The position numbers and the translations under genes are program-made. This document shows positions 26,704-36,400 of a stretch of DNA of 64,000 nucleotides, in pieces. The first letter of the stretch is position 1. Each line of letters begins with the position of its first letter. The stretch spans positions 1,178,001 through 1,242,000 of the forward strand of contig NC_135036.1 in the NCBI RefSeq assembly GCF_051020975.1. Reading direction: 5' to 3'. Under the pieces are notes generated by a model, which worked only from the letters and a program-made list of their open reading frames with translations, had not been told where the DNA came from and did not search any database. Origin of the DNA: Osmia lignaria lignaria. Taxonomy: Eukaryota > Arthropoda > Insecta > Hymenoptera > Megachilidae.

Positions 26704-29700
26704 TTACGTGGAAGTAGGTGAAGTGACGTCAGCAGAGGGCACCGGGAGGGGGCACAACTTGACGATTGGTCTGGTGACGGAACCGCTAGTAGTTTTCAAG
26801 GTGGCTACTCTTACTCGTCCATCTGGCCCTGGATGAAGGGCTTCAACCCGGCCCATCGGCCATTTTGCCGGTGGTTGCAACTCGTCGCGTAGTAACACTA
26901 GTGTCCCCAGCTTCAGGTTCTCCTTCTGCTGACGCCACTTGGGAAGTTGCTGCAAATGCTGCAGATATTCCCGCCTCCACCTGTGCCAAAAGTGAGAACG
27001 TAATGCAGATATTTGTCGCCAGCGCGAAATAAGAGAAATATCATGCGAGTCGGATTCTGGATCCGGAACGATACAAGTGGGTTCACCGATTAAAAAGTGT
27101 CCGGGTGTTAATGCCGACAGGTCCGAGGGGTCGTAGGAAAGTGGATGTAGCGGCCGTGAATTTACGCAAGCTTCCACCTGGCACAGAAGCGTCGTCATCT
27201 CCTCGAAGGTAAGCGTGGCGTTTTCGACGATTCTTCGCAAATGATGTTTAACCGTTCTAACTCCTGCCTCCCATAGGCCCCCGAAGTGCGGAGCATACGG
27301 AGGGATGAAGCTCCAATCCGTGCCTTCGGCTGCCAGCGAAGCTGCGGCGTTTAGGTAGAAGGCGGAAGCGCCGCGGAACATGTTGCGCAACTCCCGGTCC
27401 GCTCCGTGGAAGACGGTCCCATTATCGCTCAACATCGTGGCGCAGCGGCCTCGGCGACTGATGAACCTGCGAAAAGCGGCTAGGAATGAGGCAGAGGTAA
27501 GATCTGAGACAGCTTCCAGATGAATCGCGCGAGTACTAAGGCAAATGAACAGCGCTATATATCCCTTGTAGGATTTGTGTCCTCTTCCTGGCGATGTTCG
27601 CAGCTTCACCGGTCCTGCGTAGTCCACTCCCGTAGAAAGGAAGGGTCGGCGGGGAGTAATGCGCTCGATCGGTAAGGGGCCCATCAACTGCGTGGTCGGC
27701 CTTCCACTGTAGCGAGCACATTTTACGCACCCCTTAATGACGTCTCGCACTAGAGAGCGGCCATGGATGATCCAGTAGCGTCGCGCCAGCAGGCTCCTGG
27801 TGAGTTGTGGTCCTCCGTGTAAAGTACGGAGATGGGCATCTCGCACCAAAAGAGTAGCCAACGGATTTTTCTTCCCGATGATGTAAGGGTGCCTCTCATT
27901 ATAGGGAAGGGAGGCTTGGTCCAGGCGGCCTCCGACGCGTAGCAGCCCTTGGTCATCCAGGAAGGGCCTCAAGGCGATGAGGGTCGACGATCGCCGTACC
28001 TCTTTGTGCTGCCGGAGCTGGTCGACCTCTGCGTGGAAGTTGGACTTCTGAGCTAGGCCGATAGCGATCCGCAGAGCAGCGTCTCGCTCCGAAGCCCGGA
28101 TGAACCCGGTTTCGGTCTTCAGCTTCCTTGTAAGTCGATGAAATCTAAAGCAGAGAGCAATAACGGCAGTTAGGCGTGTCAAGCTTGAAAACCTTGTTAA
28201 GAGATCGTTCTCCTCGTTTTCCTTTGCTAGGTAGATTTGTACTCGGCCCTGCTCCAAGTCGGCCTCCTCGACCTTTCCTAGTGGTGATGCAGGCCACTGA
28301 TCGGGGGGGTTGATGAGCCAGGAGGGTCCCCTCCACCAAAGCTGCGACGATAGGAGCTCCGACGGCGTTATCCCTCTTGTTGCCAAGTCCGCAGGGTTGT
28401 GTTTGGTAGCCACGTGTCTCCAATTTTGAGGCGGAACATTGGACTGCACAGTGGCTACTCTGTGAGCAACAAACGGCTTCCAGGTCGAGGCATGCCCTCG
28501 GATCCAGTGGAGGGTAACGCTAGAGTCCGTCCAAGCCGTGATGGTTGCTGGTACGTTCAATCCCCTTTGTACTTCCGCAATTAATTTGGAAAGAAGCACG
28601 GCGCCGCATAATTCCAGGCGTGGTATGCTAACTGCTTTGACCGGAGCGACCTTGGTTTTTGCCACAAGCAGTGTGGTTACGCTGACTTCTCCCTTGGACA
28701 CTCGCAGGTAGACGACGGCTGCATAAGCTCGCTGGGAGGCATCGCAGAACCCGTGCAGATCCAGTTGCGCCGAGTCTGCTGAGTAGTTCGTCCAGCGAGG
28801 AATGGCCAAAGCGTCGAGTTGGCTCAGCGTCGTCCGGAAGGTTTTCCATGCGGAAAGCAGTTGGTCAGGTAAGTCCTCATCCCACTCTGCGCCAATTATC
28901 CAGAGGTCCTGCATGAGAATCTTTGCGAAAATTAAAACAGGGGCCGCCCATCCCAAGGGGTCGAAGAGACTGGCTACTTCCGAGAGGATACGCCTTTTTG
29001 TGTATCGGGAGGGCTCTTTGAGGGGTGGAAGGACACGCAAGGAGAAGGTGTCCGTGGTTGGCCTCCAGACGACTCCCAAGGTACTGACTCCAGTGTGGTC
29101 CTGGAACACGCAGGCTTGACTTTCTTCCGCTTCCTGTAAGCTCGGCTTATTCGATGCCCATTTACTCAGATCGAAGCCTCCCGATTGCAGGATGGAGATG
29201 ACCTGTCGTCGTAATTCCAGAGCTGCTTCCTCGTCGTCGGCCCCGGCAAGGATATCATCCACATACGAATGCCGACGAATTGCGACCGCTCCCAGCGGAA
29301 AACGCTCCTCTTCGTCTGCCGCTAGTTGGACCAACACCCGCAGCGCAAGGAAGGGCGCGCAGGCTGTGCCATAGGTGACGGTCTTGAGCCTGAAGTCCTG
29401 TACAGGTTGATCGGGTCTGGAGCGCCAAAGTATCCTGGTCCAGTCCGCGTCCGCCGGGTCTACTCGAATCTGCCGAAACATTTTAACAATATCCGAGGTA
29501 AATACTACTCGAAAAAGGCGCCATCGTGTTAAAATCATCCAGAGGTCTGACTGTAGTTTCGGTCCAGGCAGCAGGCAGTCGTTGAGAGAGGATCCCGTGG
29601 CGGTGCGAAAGGAGGCATTGAAGACGACCCTGATTTTGCCAGTAGGGTCGTATCGCTTCGCCACAGCATGGTGCGGTAGATAGTAGGCTGGATCCTGAAC

Positions 29701-31656
29701 CGCAGATTCGGGTACCGCCTCCATGTGACTCAAGGCCGCGTACTCGTCCATGAACTGCGAGTACTTGTCTCGCCAGGCTTCGTTGGACGCCAACTTGCGC
29801 TCACAGCTGAGCAGCAGCTTTAGCGCCGTCGATCTGCTGGGCTTCAGGGCGAGGCTTGGATCCAATTTGAAAGGTAGGTGCACCGAGTAGCGGCCTGTTT
29901 CGTCCCGATAGTGCGTCTCTCGAAAGTGCCGCTCACATTCTCGGTCCTCGGGTGATAACGGGGGCTGTTCGTGTAGCTCCTCGGGCTCCCAAAAGCGCCG
30001 AAGCAGCCTATTCGTTGAGTCGTCCGTTTGGCAATGAAGGCTGTGGACGACTGCCTTGCTGCTAGGTCCTTTGGCATCAGAGACAGGGCCCATCAGTACC
30101 CACCCAAGAGGCGTACGCCGCGCCGTTGGGGTACCCATCGGTCCAACCCTCGACTCGTCCTGTAACAAAACTCCACAAATATCAGCTCCTAGGATCAAGT
30201 CAACACGAGAGGGTACTCCATATTCAGGATCGGCGAGAATCACTCCTTGAAGGTGCGGCCAAGACTGTGGTTGCACTGCTCGAGCTGGGAGCAACGCCGT
30301 CAGTTTCCGCAGCACCAATGCACGAACCGACAAGTGAAAGCTGGGGTCTAGACGAGAGCGCAAAGAAAAGGAAACTTCGCTTTTCGCCAGTCCACTCTCA
30401 TTCTCCTGTACTCCTGAGATGGCGACGCTAACCGCCCGCCGTGGCAAACGGAGTGCTTGAGCTACCCAACCCGATACCAGCGACGTGTCCGAACCGGTGT
30501 CTAGCAGGGCTCTGACCTCTAGGTGTTCCCCTGATGGTGCCTCCACCCTCACCTTGGCCGTTGCTAAGAGCGCGGCGGGTCGAGTGGTAGCTGAACAGGC
30601 GAAGGAGGCAGCTACGTTTTTTTCTTCGATGTCGGAAAAAACCGCTGGCGGTGGAGATGTTGGAGCGTCTCCTTTGGCCGTGGGTGCACTCTTCGCGGGA
30701 CTCGCCATCGCATCATGGAGGAGCGTGTGGTGCTTGTTGCCGCACGCTAAGCAGACTTGGCTGGATGGGCACTTGTTCGAGTCGTGGCCAACAGTCAAGC
30801 AGTTAAAACACGCCTGTAGTTGTTGCGCTCGCTCCTTCCGGCGCCGTGGTGGGAGCGCCTTTAGCTTAGAACAATAAGCAAAGTTATGATTTCCTGCACA
30901 CGAGGGGCACTTACGGGGGGCGGGACTCTTAGCCGATGCAGCTAAGACTGCGACTTTAGACCGTTTTACAGACGCCTCCTTGTTTGTTTTAGCCAGGGCA
31001 CCTTTGGTTGTTGCGGGATGCAACACGGGGTCGGCCGCCTGAGCAGCATCCAGCGCTTGGATGCGATTTTCTAGGAAAAGAGAAAGCTGTCGGAACGACG
31101 GGATGTCACGACTACCAGCAAGAGAGGTTTCCCAGGCCAGGTGGGTGGTTTTGTCCAATTTTTGGCTTAAGAAATAAACAAACCACTCATCCCATTGAGG
31201 TACCGGTTTGTTTAGCGCCGTGTACGCCCTGATCGATTGTCTGAATGTATCTAACAGCCTTTTCAATTCCGCGGCAGACTGCTGTTGCGCGGGAGGGCAG
31301 GAGAGAAGAGCCCGGTGGTGCGAGAAAGACAGAAGACGCAAATTCCCGTACCGCTGCTCCAGATCCTCCCAGGCTCCTTGGTATCCAGCATCGGTGATTG
31401 GCGTATTTTGGATGACCTCCGCCGCTTCCCCGGTCAAGGCCGTCTTCAGGTACAGCAATTTCTGTACATCTGGAAGATTGGGAACGCTGTGAACGAGGCT
31501 CCGGAAAAGATCTCGGAAACTCTCCCACTGCAGGGGGTCTCCCGAGAAGGTAGGTAATTGTATCTTTGGCAATTGCGGCTTTGCCGGCGGGTCTGGAGGC
31601 GCTTGTACTCCACGCGAGGGACCCGCATTCGCGAGGTCCTCTTGGTACTGCGCCAT
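26704..31656 (-). CDS. gag-pol: BEL/Pao Gag-Pol polyprotein, main open frame (1,650 codons)
   Basis: The frame encodes most of Gag and all of Pol. Residue numbers are from the Met at 31656. Residues 28-200 form a DUF1759-like Gag region (LPTFSGDPLQWESF). Three zinc knuckles follow: C250/C253/H257/C262, C283/C286/H291/C296 and C302/C305/H309/H314. The aspartic protease shows DTGSD at 386-390 and ILGAD at 488-492. The reverse transcriptase has D722 and YVDD at 798-801. RNase H shows D972, E1015, D1044 and D1090. The integrase zinc site is H1275/H1280/C1310/C1313, and the DDE core is D1345, D1411 and E1463. A DUF5641-like tail spans about 1535-1640. No frameshift was found. The frame is also open for 19 codons upstream of this Met, up to the stop at 31714-31716; beyond it lies the Gag N-terminus. 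The Met at 31656 is therefore an internal codon rather than the normal start. Confidence 0.95.
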   Translation of the reverse strand: MAQYQEDLANAGPSRGVQAPPDPPAKPQLPKIQLPTFSGDPLQWESFRDLFRSLVHSVPNLPDVQKLLYLKTALTGEAAEVIQNTPITDAGYQGAWEDLEQRYGNLRLLSFSHHRALLSCPPAQQQSAAELKRLLDTFRQSIRAYTALNKPVPQWDEWFVYFLSQKLDKTTHLAWETSLAGSRDIPSFRQLSLFLENRIQALDAAQAADPVLHPATTKGALAKTNKEASVKRSKVAVLAASAKSPAPRKCPSCAGNHNFAYCSKLKALPPRRRKERAQQLQACFNCLTVGHDSNKCPSSQVCLACGNKHHTLLHDAMASPAKSAPTAKGDAPTSPPPAVFSDIEEKNVAASFACSATTRPAALLATAKVRVEAPSGEHLEVRALLDTGSDTSLVSGWVAQALRLPRRAVSVAISGVQENESGLAKSEVSFSLRSRLDPSFHLSVRALVLRKLTALLPARAVQPQSWPHLQGVILADPEYGVPSRVDLILGADICGVLLQDESRVGPMGTPTARRTPLGWVLMGPVSDAKGPSSKAVVHSLHCQTDDSTNRLLRRFWEPEELHEQPPLSPEDRECERHFRETHYRDETGRYSVHLPFKLDPSLALKPSRSTALKLLLSCERKLASNEAWRDKYSQFMDEYAALSHMEAVPESAVQDPAYYLPHHAVAKRYDPTGKIRVVFNASFRTATGSSLNDCLLPGPKLQSDLWMILTRWRLFRVVFTSDIVKMFRQIRVDPADADWTRILWRSRPDQPVQDFRLKTVTYGTACAPFLALRVLVQLAADEEERFPLGAVAIRRHSYVDDILAGADDEEAALELRRQVISILQSGGFDLSKWASNKPSLQEAEESQACVFQDHTGVSTLGVVWRPTTDTFSLRVLPPLKEPSRYTKRRILSEVASLFDPLGWAAPVLIFAKILMQDLWIIGAEWDEDLPDQLLSAWKTFRTTLSQLDALAIPRWTNYSADSAQLDLHGFCDASQRAYAAVVYLRVSKGEVSVTTLLVAKTKVAPVKAVSIPRLELCGAVLLSKLIAEVQRGLNVPATITAWTDSSVTLHWIRGHASTWKPFVAHRVATVQSNVPPQNWRHVATKHNPADLATRGITPSELLSSQLWWRGPSWLINPPDQWPASPLGKVEEADLEQGRVQIYLAKENEENDLLTRFSSLTRLTAVIALCFRFHRLTRKLKTETGFIRASERDAALRIAIGLAQKSNFHAEVDQLRQHKEVRRSSTLIALRPFLDDQGLLRVGGRLDQASLPYNERHPYIIGKKNPLATLLVRDAHLRTLHGGPQLTRSLLARRYWIIHGRSLVRDVIKGCVKCARYSGRPTTQLMGPLPIERITPRRPFLSTGVDYAGPVKLRTSPGRGHKSYKGYIALFICLSTRAIHLEAVSDLTSASFLAAFRRFISRRGRCATMLSDNGTVFHGADRELRNMFRGASAFYLNAAASLAAEGTDWSFIPPYAPHFGGLWEAGVRTVKHHLRRIVENATLTFEEMTTLLCQVEACVNSRPLHPLSYDPSDLSALTPGHFLIGEPTCIVPDPESDSHDISLISRWRQISALRSHFWHRWRREYLQHLQQLPKWRQQKENLKLGTLVLLRDELQPPAKWPMGRVEALHPGPDGRVRVATLKTTSGSVTRPIVKLCPLPVPSADVTSPTST

Positions 31657-31713
31657 CTGAGCCGCGACCTGAAGATAAGCTTCTTCGATGGTAGAAAAGC
31701 GGTCTTGGTCTAC

Positions 31714-31716
31714 TTA
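31714..31716 (-). other. Premature in-frame TAA codon in gag
   Basis: It is the only stop between the Gag start (31929) and the polyprotein end (26704). It could be a real inactivating mutation, an assembly error, or a readthrough site; the first is favoured. Confidence 0.85.
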
Positions 31717-31929
31717 AGCACTGTCCTCGGCTTCTTTGAATCGCAACAGTTGACGGTGACCATTTAAAAACGCATCCCAATATCGCTCAAGGAGACCTCT
31801 ACGCTGTTCCAAAACTGCCCGCGTAATTTTTTCCCTACCCAATTTACAAAGGTTAGTCCAAAACCGTTGGATCCAACGTCCGAGTTCCTCCTGTTCCCGT
31901 AAAATATCCACGTATTCAGTCGAAGGCAT
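31714..31929 (-). pseudogene. gag: Gag N-terminal fragment cut off by an in-frame stop
   Basis: This is a 71-codon frame in the same phase as the main polyprotein (31929 minus 31656 is 91 codons). It starts at the first ATG after an in-frame TGA upstream, ends in TAA at 31714-31716, and the frame is open again straight after it. Its composition, charged and helical (LEQRRGLLERYWDAF, HRQLLRFKEAE), resembles the N-terminus of BEL/Pao Gag. With the 19 codons in between and the main frame, the total is 1,741 codons counting the stop, a usual length for this superfamily. I read it as one damaged gene, not two. Programmed readthrough is possible but unusual this early in Gag. Confidence 0.8.
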
Positions 31930-32307
31930 CGTAATTCTTCCCTTTTCAGATCAGGGCGTTTCCGAAAACCGTTAGAAGCACCGACTGTTGACTCGAAGTT
32001 CAAGACGTTCCGAAGCGTTTACAAACACAGGCTCGACCTCAGGAGACAACGCCCAAGCGGGTGACGTCACGGCAGGACCGTTACGGCAAGAGAAATGATT
32101 TAAATAAAGAATGGGACTTATCTTTCTCCTTTTGACTCCCTTTTCCGAGGCCTGGTTGATTTGTTCGTGGAGTCCGGTCTTGAGGCGGCGAGTCAATCCT
32201 CCCGCGTTGGAGTCCAGCCGCAATTTCCCAGGAATCGTCACTGGCACCACTCACTCGCGACGTGGAAGAACGTTCGTTGACCGCAAAAATCCGGCTCGAA
32301 GGACCAA
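31930..32307 (-). other. 5' leader of the element
   Basis: 378 bp lie between the 5' LTR and the first Gag codon. The leader contains the primer-binding site at its LTR end and, presumably, the packaging signal, for which no sequence rule is known to me. Short open frames here (for example 31972-32250 on the minus strand) have no recognisable similarity and are not called. Confidence 0.75.
32289..32306 (-). other. Primer-binding site, apparently for tRNA-Tyr
   Basis: One base inside the 5' LTR, the element-sense strand reads TGGTCCTTCGAGCCGGAT. The complement ends in CCA, and folding it as a tRNA 3' end gives discriminator A, an acceptor strand TCGAAGG (partner CCTTCGA) and a T-stem CCGGC. 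A tRNA starting CCTTCGA is, from memory of insect tRNAs, tRNA-Tyr. The match extends to about 20 bases (32287-32306). Confidence 0.75.
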
Positions 32308-32596
32308 TGTTTGATCGTTTCGCCCCTTAACCGGGAAAGGGGTTAGAGAACGGATTCGGCAGAAAGTTTTTGCCGGTGCGCAACCTTGCCGAAGCGATAC
32401 CTTCCGATGGAGCAACCGCGTATAGAAAAAGGGTGCGAAGTGATCACGCAGGATCTTTGATTCTGAGAATTGTATTTGAATAAAGCGAAATCCAAAGAAA
32501 AGTTTAACAGTTCTTGCCAACCGAAGCAGATTGTTCGAATTTCTGCTAAACTTGTACGCTAAGCCGAGTATAAGAAAAGCAAGTATGCGGCGGCAT

Positions 32597-32603
32597 ATTT
32601 ATA
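32597..32603 (-). promoter_or_regulatory. Candidate TATA box in the 5' LTR
   Basis: In element sense TATAAAT lies about 165 bases into the LTR, an isolated AT-rich patch within GC-rich sequence. Transcription would then start roughly 30 bases further on, leaving about 260 bp of R and U5. The same motif is in the 3' LTR at 26251-26257. Confidence 0.45.
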
Positions 32604-32728
32604 TTATGGTCCCCTCGTCCCCGTCGTCGCCCGCCGGTCTAGCAGCCCAGTTGGCTCGCTACGTCGGCCAACGGAGCGAGAGAGATGGCTGGAGGCCGGC
32701 GGAACGAACAGCAGAGACGAAGGAAGCG

Positions 32729-32746
32729 ATCTAGAAATTTCTAGAT
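32729..32746 (-). promoter_or_regulatory. 18-bp perfect palindrome in U3, heat-shock-element-like (5' LTR copy)
   Basis: Identical to 26383-26400, 22-39 bases into the LTR and about 125 bases upstream of the candidate TATA box, so it is placed where an enhancer would act. It has two inverted nGAAn units only. Confidence 0.35.
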
Positions 32747-32767
32747 GACTCGTTCGACGCTCGAACA

Positions 32768-32772
32768 GTAGA
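32768..32772. repeat. Target-site duplication, right copy (GTAGA)
   Basis: Matches 25957-25961. The satellite resumes at the same monomer position at which it was interrupted. Confidence 0.85.
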
Positions 32773-32859
32773 TATAGTACTAATGATATTGTTATTAAAT
32801 CTACATTACATATCTAATGTAGGTATAGTACTAATGATATTGGTATTATATGTACATTG

Positions 32860-33422
32860 ATCTGTGGGAATGAATCAGTATATTACATTATATCGAATGT
32901 AGATATAGTACGAACGATATTGTTATTAAATCTACATTACATATCTAATGTAGGTATAGTACTAACGATATTGGTATTATATGTACATTGATCTGTGGGA
33001 ATGAATCAGTATATTACATTATACCTTATGTAGATATAGTGCTAATGATATTGTTATTAAATGTACATTGATCTGTGGGAATGAACCAGTATATTACATT
33101 ATATCGAATGTAGATATAGTGCTAATGATGTTGTTATTAAATGTACATTGATCTGTGTGTAGTAACCAGTATATTACATTATATCTAATGTAGATATGAT
33201 AATAATAATATTGTTATTAATTGTATATTACATATCTAATGTAGATATAGTACTAATGATATTCGCATTAAATATACTTTGATCTATGGGAATGAATCAG
33301 TATATTACATTATAACGAATGTAGATATAGTACTAATGATATTGTTATTAAATCTACATTACATATCTAATGTAGGTATAGTACTAATGATATTGGTATT
33401 ATATGTACATTGATCTGTGGGA
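32860..33422 (+). repeat. Duplicated satellite block G, copy 1 (partner 37680-38242)
   Basis: Offset 4,820. Both copies share the rare ATACCTTATGTAG (33021 and 37841) and GATATTCGCATTAAATATAC (33259 and 38079) monomers. A few substitutions separate the copies. Confidence 0.75.
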
Positions 33423-36400
33423 ACGAATCAGTATATTACATTATATCGAATGTACATATAGTACCAATGATATTGGTATTATATGTACATTGTTCTGTTG
33501 GAATGAATCTGTACATGACATTATATCTATTGTAGATATAGTAATAATGGTATTGTTATTAAATGTACATTGATCTGTGGGAATGAATCAGTATATTACA
33601 TTATATCGAATGTAGATATAGTACAAGTGATGGTGTTATTAAATGTACATTGATCTGTGGGTAGTAATCAGTATATTACATTATATCTAATGTAGATATG
33701 ATAATAATAATATTGTTATTAATTGTATATTACATATCTAATGTAGATATAGTACTAATGATATTAACATTAAATGTACATTGATCTGTGGGAATGAATC
33801 AGTATATTACATTATACCTCATGTAGATATGGTAATAACGATATTGTTTTTAAATGTACATTGATCTGTGTGAATGAAGCAGTATATTACATTATATCTC
33901 AGGCAGATATTTTGCTAATGATATTGTTATTAAATGAACATTGATCTGTGGGAATGAATCAGTATATTAAATTATACCTAATGTAGATATAGTAATAATG
34001 ATATTGTTATTAAATGTACATTGATCTGTGGGAATGAATCAGTATATTACATTATATCGAATGTAGATATAGTGCTAATGATGTTGTTATTAAATGTACA
34101 TTGATCTGTGGGTAATAATCAGTATATCACATTATATCTAATGTAGATATGATAATAATAATATTGTTATTAATTGTATATTACATATCTAATGTAGATA
34201 TAGTACTAATGATATTAACATTAAATGTACATTGATCTGTGTGGATGAATCAGTATATTACATTATACCTCATGTAGATATAGTGCTAATGATATTAACA
34301 TTAAATGTACATTGATCTGTGGGAAGGAATCCGTATATTACATTATACCTAATGTAGATATGGTAATAACGATATTGTTTTTAAATGTACATTGATCTGT
34401 GTGAATGAAGCAGTATATTACATTATAAATCAGGCAGATATTTTGCTAATGATATTGTTATTAAATGTACATTGATCTGTGGGAATGAATCAGTATATTA
34501 CATTATACCTAATGTAGATATATAATAATGATATTGTTATTAAATGTGCATTGATCTGTGGGAACGAATCAGTATATTACATTATAACGAATGTAGATAT
34601 AGTACTAATGATATTGTTATTAAATCTACATTACATATCTAATGTAGGTATGGTACTAATGATATTGTTATTAAATGAACATTGATCTGTGGGAATGAAT
34701 CAGTATATTACATTATATCGAATGTAGATATAGTCCCAATGATATTGTTATTAAGTGTACATTGATCTGTGGGAATGCATCAGTATATTACATTATATCG
34801 AATGTACATACAGTACTAATGATATTGGTATTATATGTACATTGTTCTGTTGGAATGAATCTGTACATGACATTATATCGATTGTAGATATAGTAATAAT
34901 GGTATTGTTATTAAATGTACATTGATCTGTGGGAATGAATCAGTATAATACATTATATCGAATGTAGATATAGTACTAATGATATTGTTATTCAATCTAC
35001 ATTACATATCTAATGTAGGTATAGTACTAATGATATTGGTATTATATGTACATTGATCTGTGGGAATGAATCAGTATATTACATTATATCGAAGGTACAT
35101 ATAGTACTAATGATATTGGTATTATATGTACATTGTTCTGTTGGAATGAATCTGTACATGACATTATATCTATTGTAGATATAGTAATAATGGTATTGTT
35201 ATTAAATGTACATTGATCTGTGGGAATGAATCAGTATAATACATTATATCGAATGTAGATATAGTACTAATGATATTGTTATTAAATCTACATTACATAT
35301 CTAATGTAGGTATAGTACTAATGATATTGGTATTATATGTACATTGATCTGTGGGAATGAATCAGTATATTACATTATACCTTATGTAGATATAGTGCTA
35401 ATGATATTGTTATTAAATGTACATTGATCTGTGGGAATGAAACAGTATATTACATTATATCGAATGTAGACATAGTGCTAATGATGTTGTTATTAAATGT
35501 ACATTGATCTGTGTGTAGTAACCAGTATATTACATTATGCCTAATGTAGATATAGTAATAATGATATTGTTATTAAATGTACATTGATCTGTGGGAATGA
35601 ATCAGTATATTACATTATATCGAATTTAGATATAGTGCTAATGATGTTGTTACTAAATGCACATTGATCTGTGGGTAGTAGTCAGTATATTACATTATAA
35701 CTAATGTAGATATGATAATAATAATATTGTTATTAATTGTGTATTACATATCTAACGTAGATATAGTGCTAATGATATTGTTATTAAATGTACATTGATC
35801 TGTGGGAATGAAACAGTATATTACATTATATCGAATGTAGACATAGTGCTAATGATGTTGTTATTAAATGCACATTGATCTGTGGGAATGAATCAGAATA
35901 TTACATTATATCGAATGTAGATATAGTACCAATGATATTGTTATTAAATGTACATTGATCTGTGGGAATGAATCAGTATATTACATTATATCGAATGTAG
36001 ATATAGTCCCAATGATATTGTTATTAAGTGTACATTGATCTGTGGAAATGAATCAGTATATTACATTATATCGAATGTACATATAGTACTAATGATATTG
36101 GTATTAAATGTACATTGATCTGTGGGAAGGAATCCGTATATCACATTATACCTAATGTAGATATGGTAATAACGATATTGTTTTTAAATGTACATTGATC
36201 TGTGTGAATGAAGCAGTATAATACATTATATCTCAGCAGATATTTTGCTAATGATATTGTTATTAAATGTACATTGATCTGTGGGAATGAATCAGTATAT
36301 TACATTATACCTAATGTAGATATATAATAATGATATTGTTATTAAATGTGCATTGATCTGTGGGAACGAATCAGTATATTACATTATATCTAATGTAGAT

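Larger units (their letters stand above)
25962..32767 (-). mobile_element. BEL/Pao LTR retrotransposon, 6,806 bp, near-complete
   Basis: A complete element in minus orientation: 5' LTR at the right, 378-bp leader, Gag-Pol frame, 282-bp 3' untranslated stretch and 3' LTR at the left. The LTRs are 460 bp each, begin TGTTCGAGCG and end GATCAAACA in element sense. The domain order Gag - zinc knuckles - protease - reverse transcriptase - RNase H - integrase, the DUF1759/DUF1758-like regions and the YVDD reverse transcriptase motif identify the BEL/Pao superfamily (Belpaoviridae in virus taxonomy). No env-like frame exists. Its base composition is far richer in GC than the satellite around it. One in-frame stop near the N-terminus of Gag probably disables autonomous expression. 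LTR divergence (3 of 460) indicates a recent insertion; age would be about 0.0065/(2 x substitution rate). Confidence 0.96.
32308..32767 (-). repeat. 5' LTR of the BEL/Pao element (460 bp)
   Basis: It is the same length as the 3' LTR with three transitions. As 5' LTR it should carry the promoter. At two of the three differing sites the other LTR has CpG where this one has CpA or TpG, the pattern left by deamination of methylated cytosine. Confidence 0.96.

Noticed and set aside
26704..31656. env-like gene that would make the element an endogenous retrovirus
   Set aside because: The Gag-Pol frame ends 282 bp before the 3' LTR, and that space has no frame with a signal peptide or membrane segment.
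28145..31780. Open frames of 60-197 codons on both strands within the retrotransposon
   Set aside because: They overlap the Gag-Pol frame in other phases, have no recognisable domains, and are expected in GC-rich coding sequence.
31764..32250. Open frames of 79 and 92 codons in the 5' leader (31764-32003 and 31972-32250, minus strand)
   Set aside because: They are out of phase with Gag-Pol and have no recognisable similarity. The first overlaps the Gag N-terminus in another frame.
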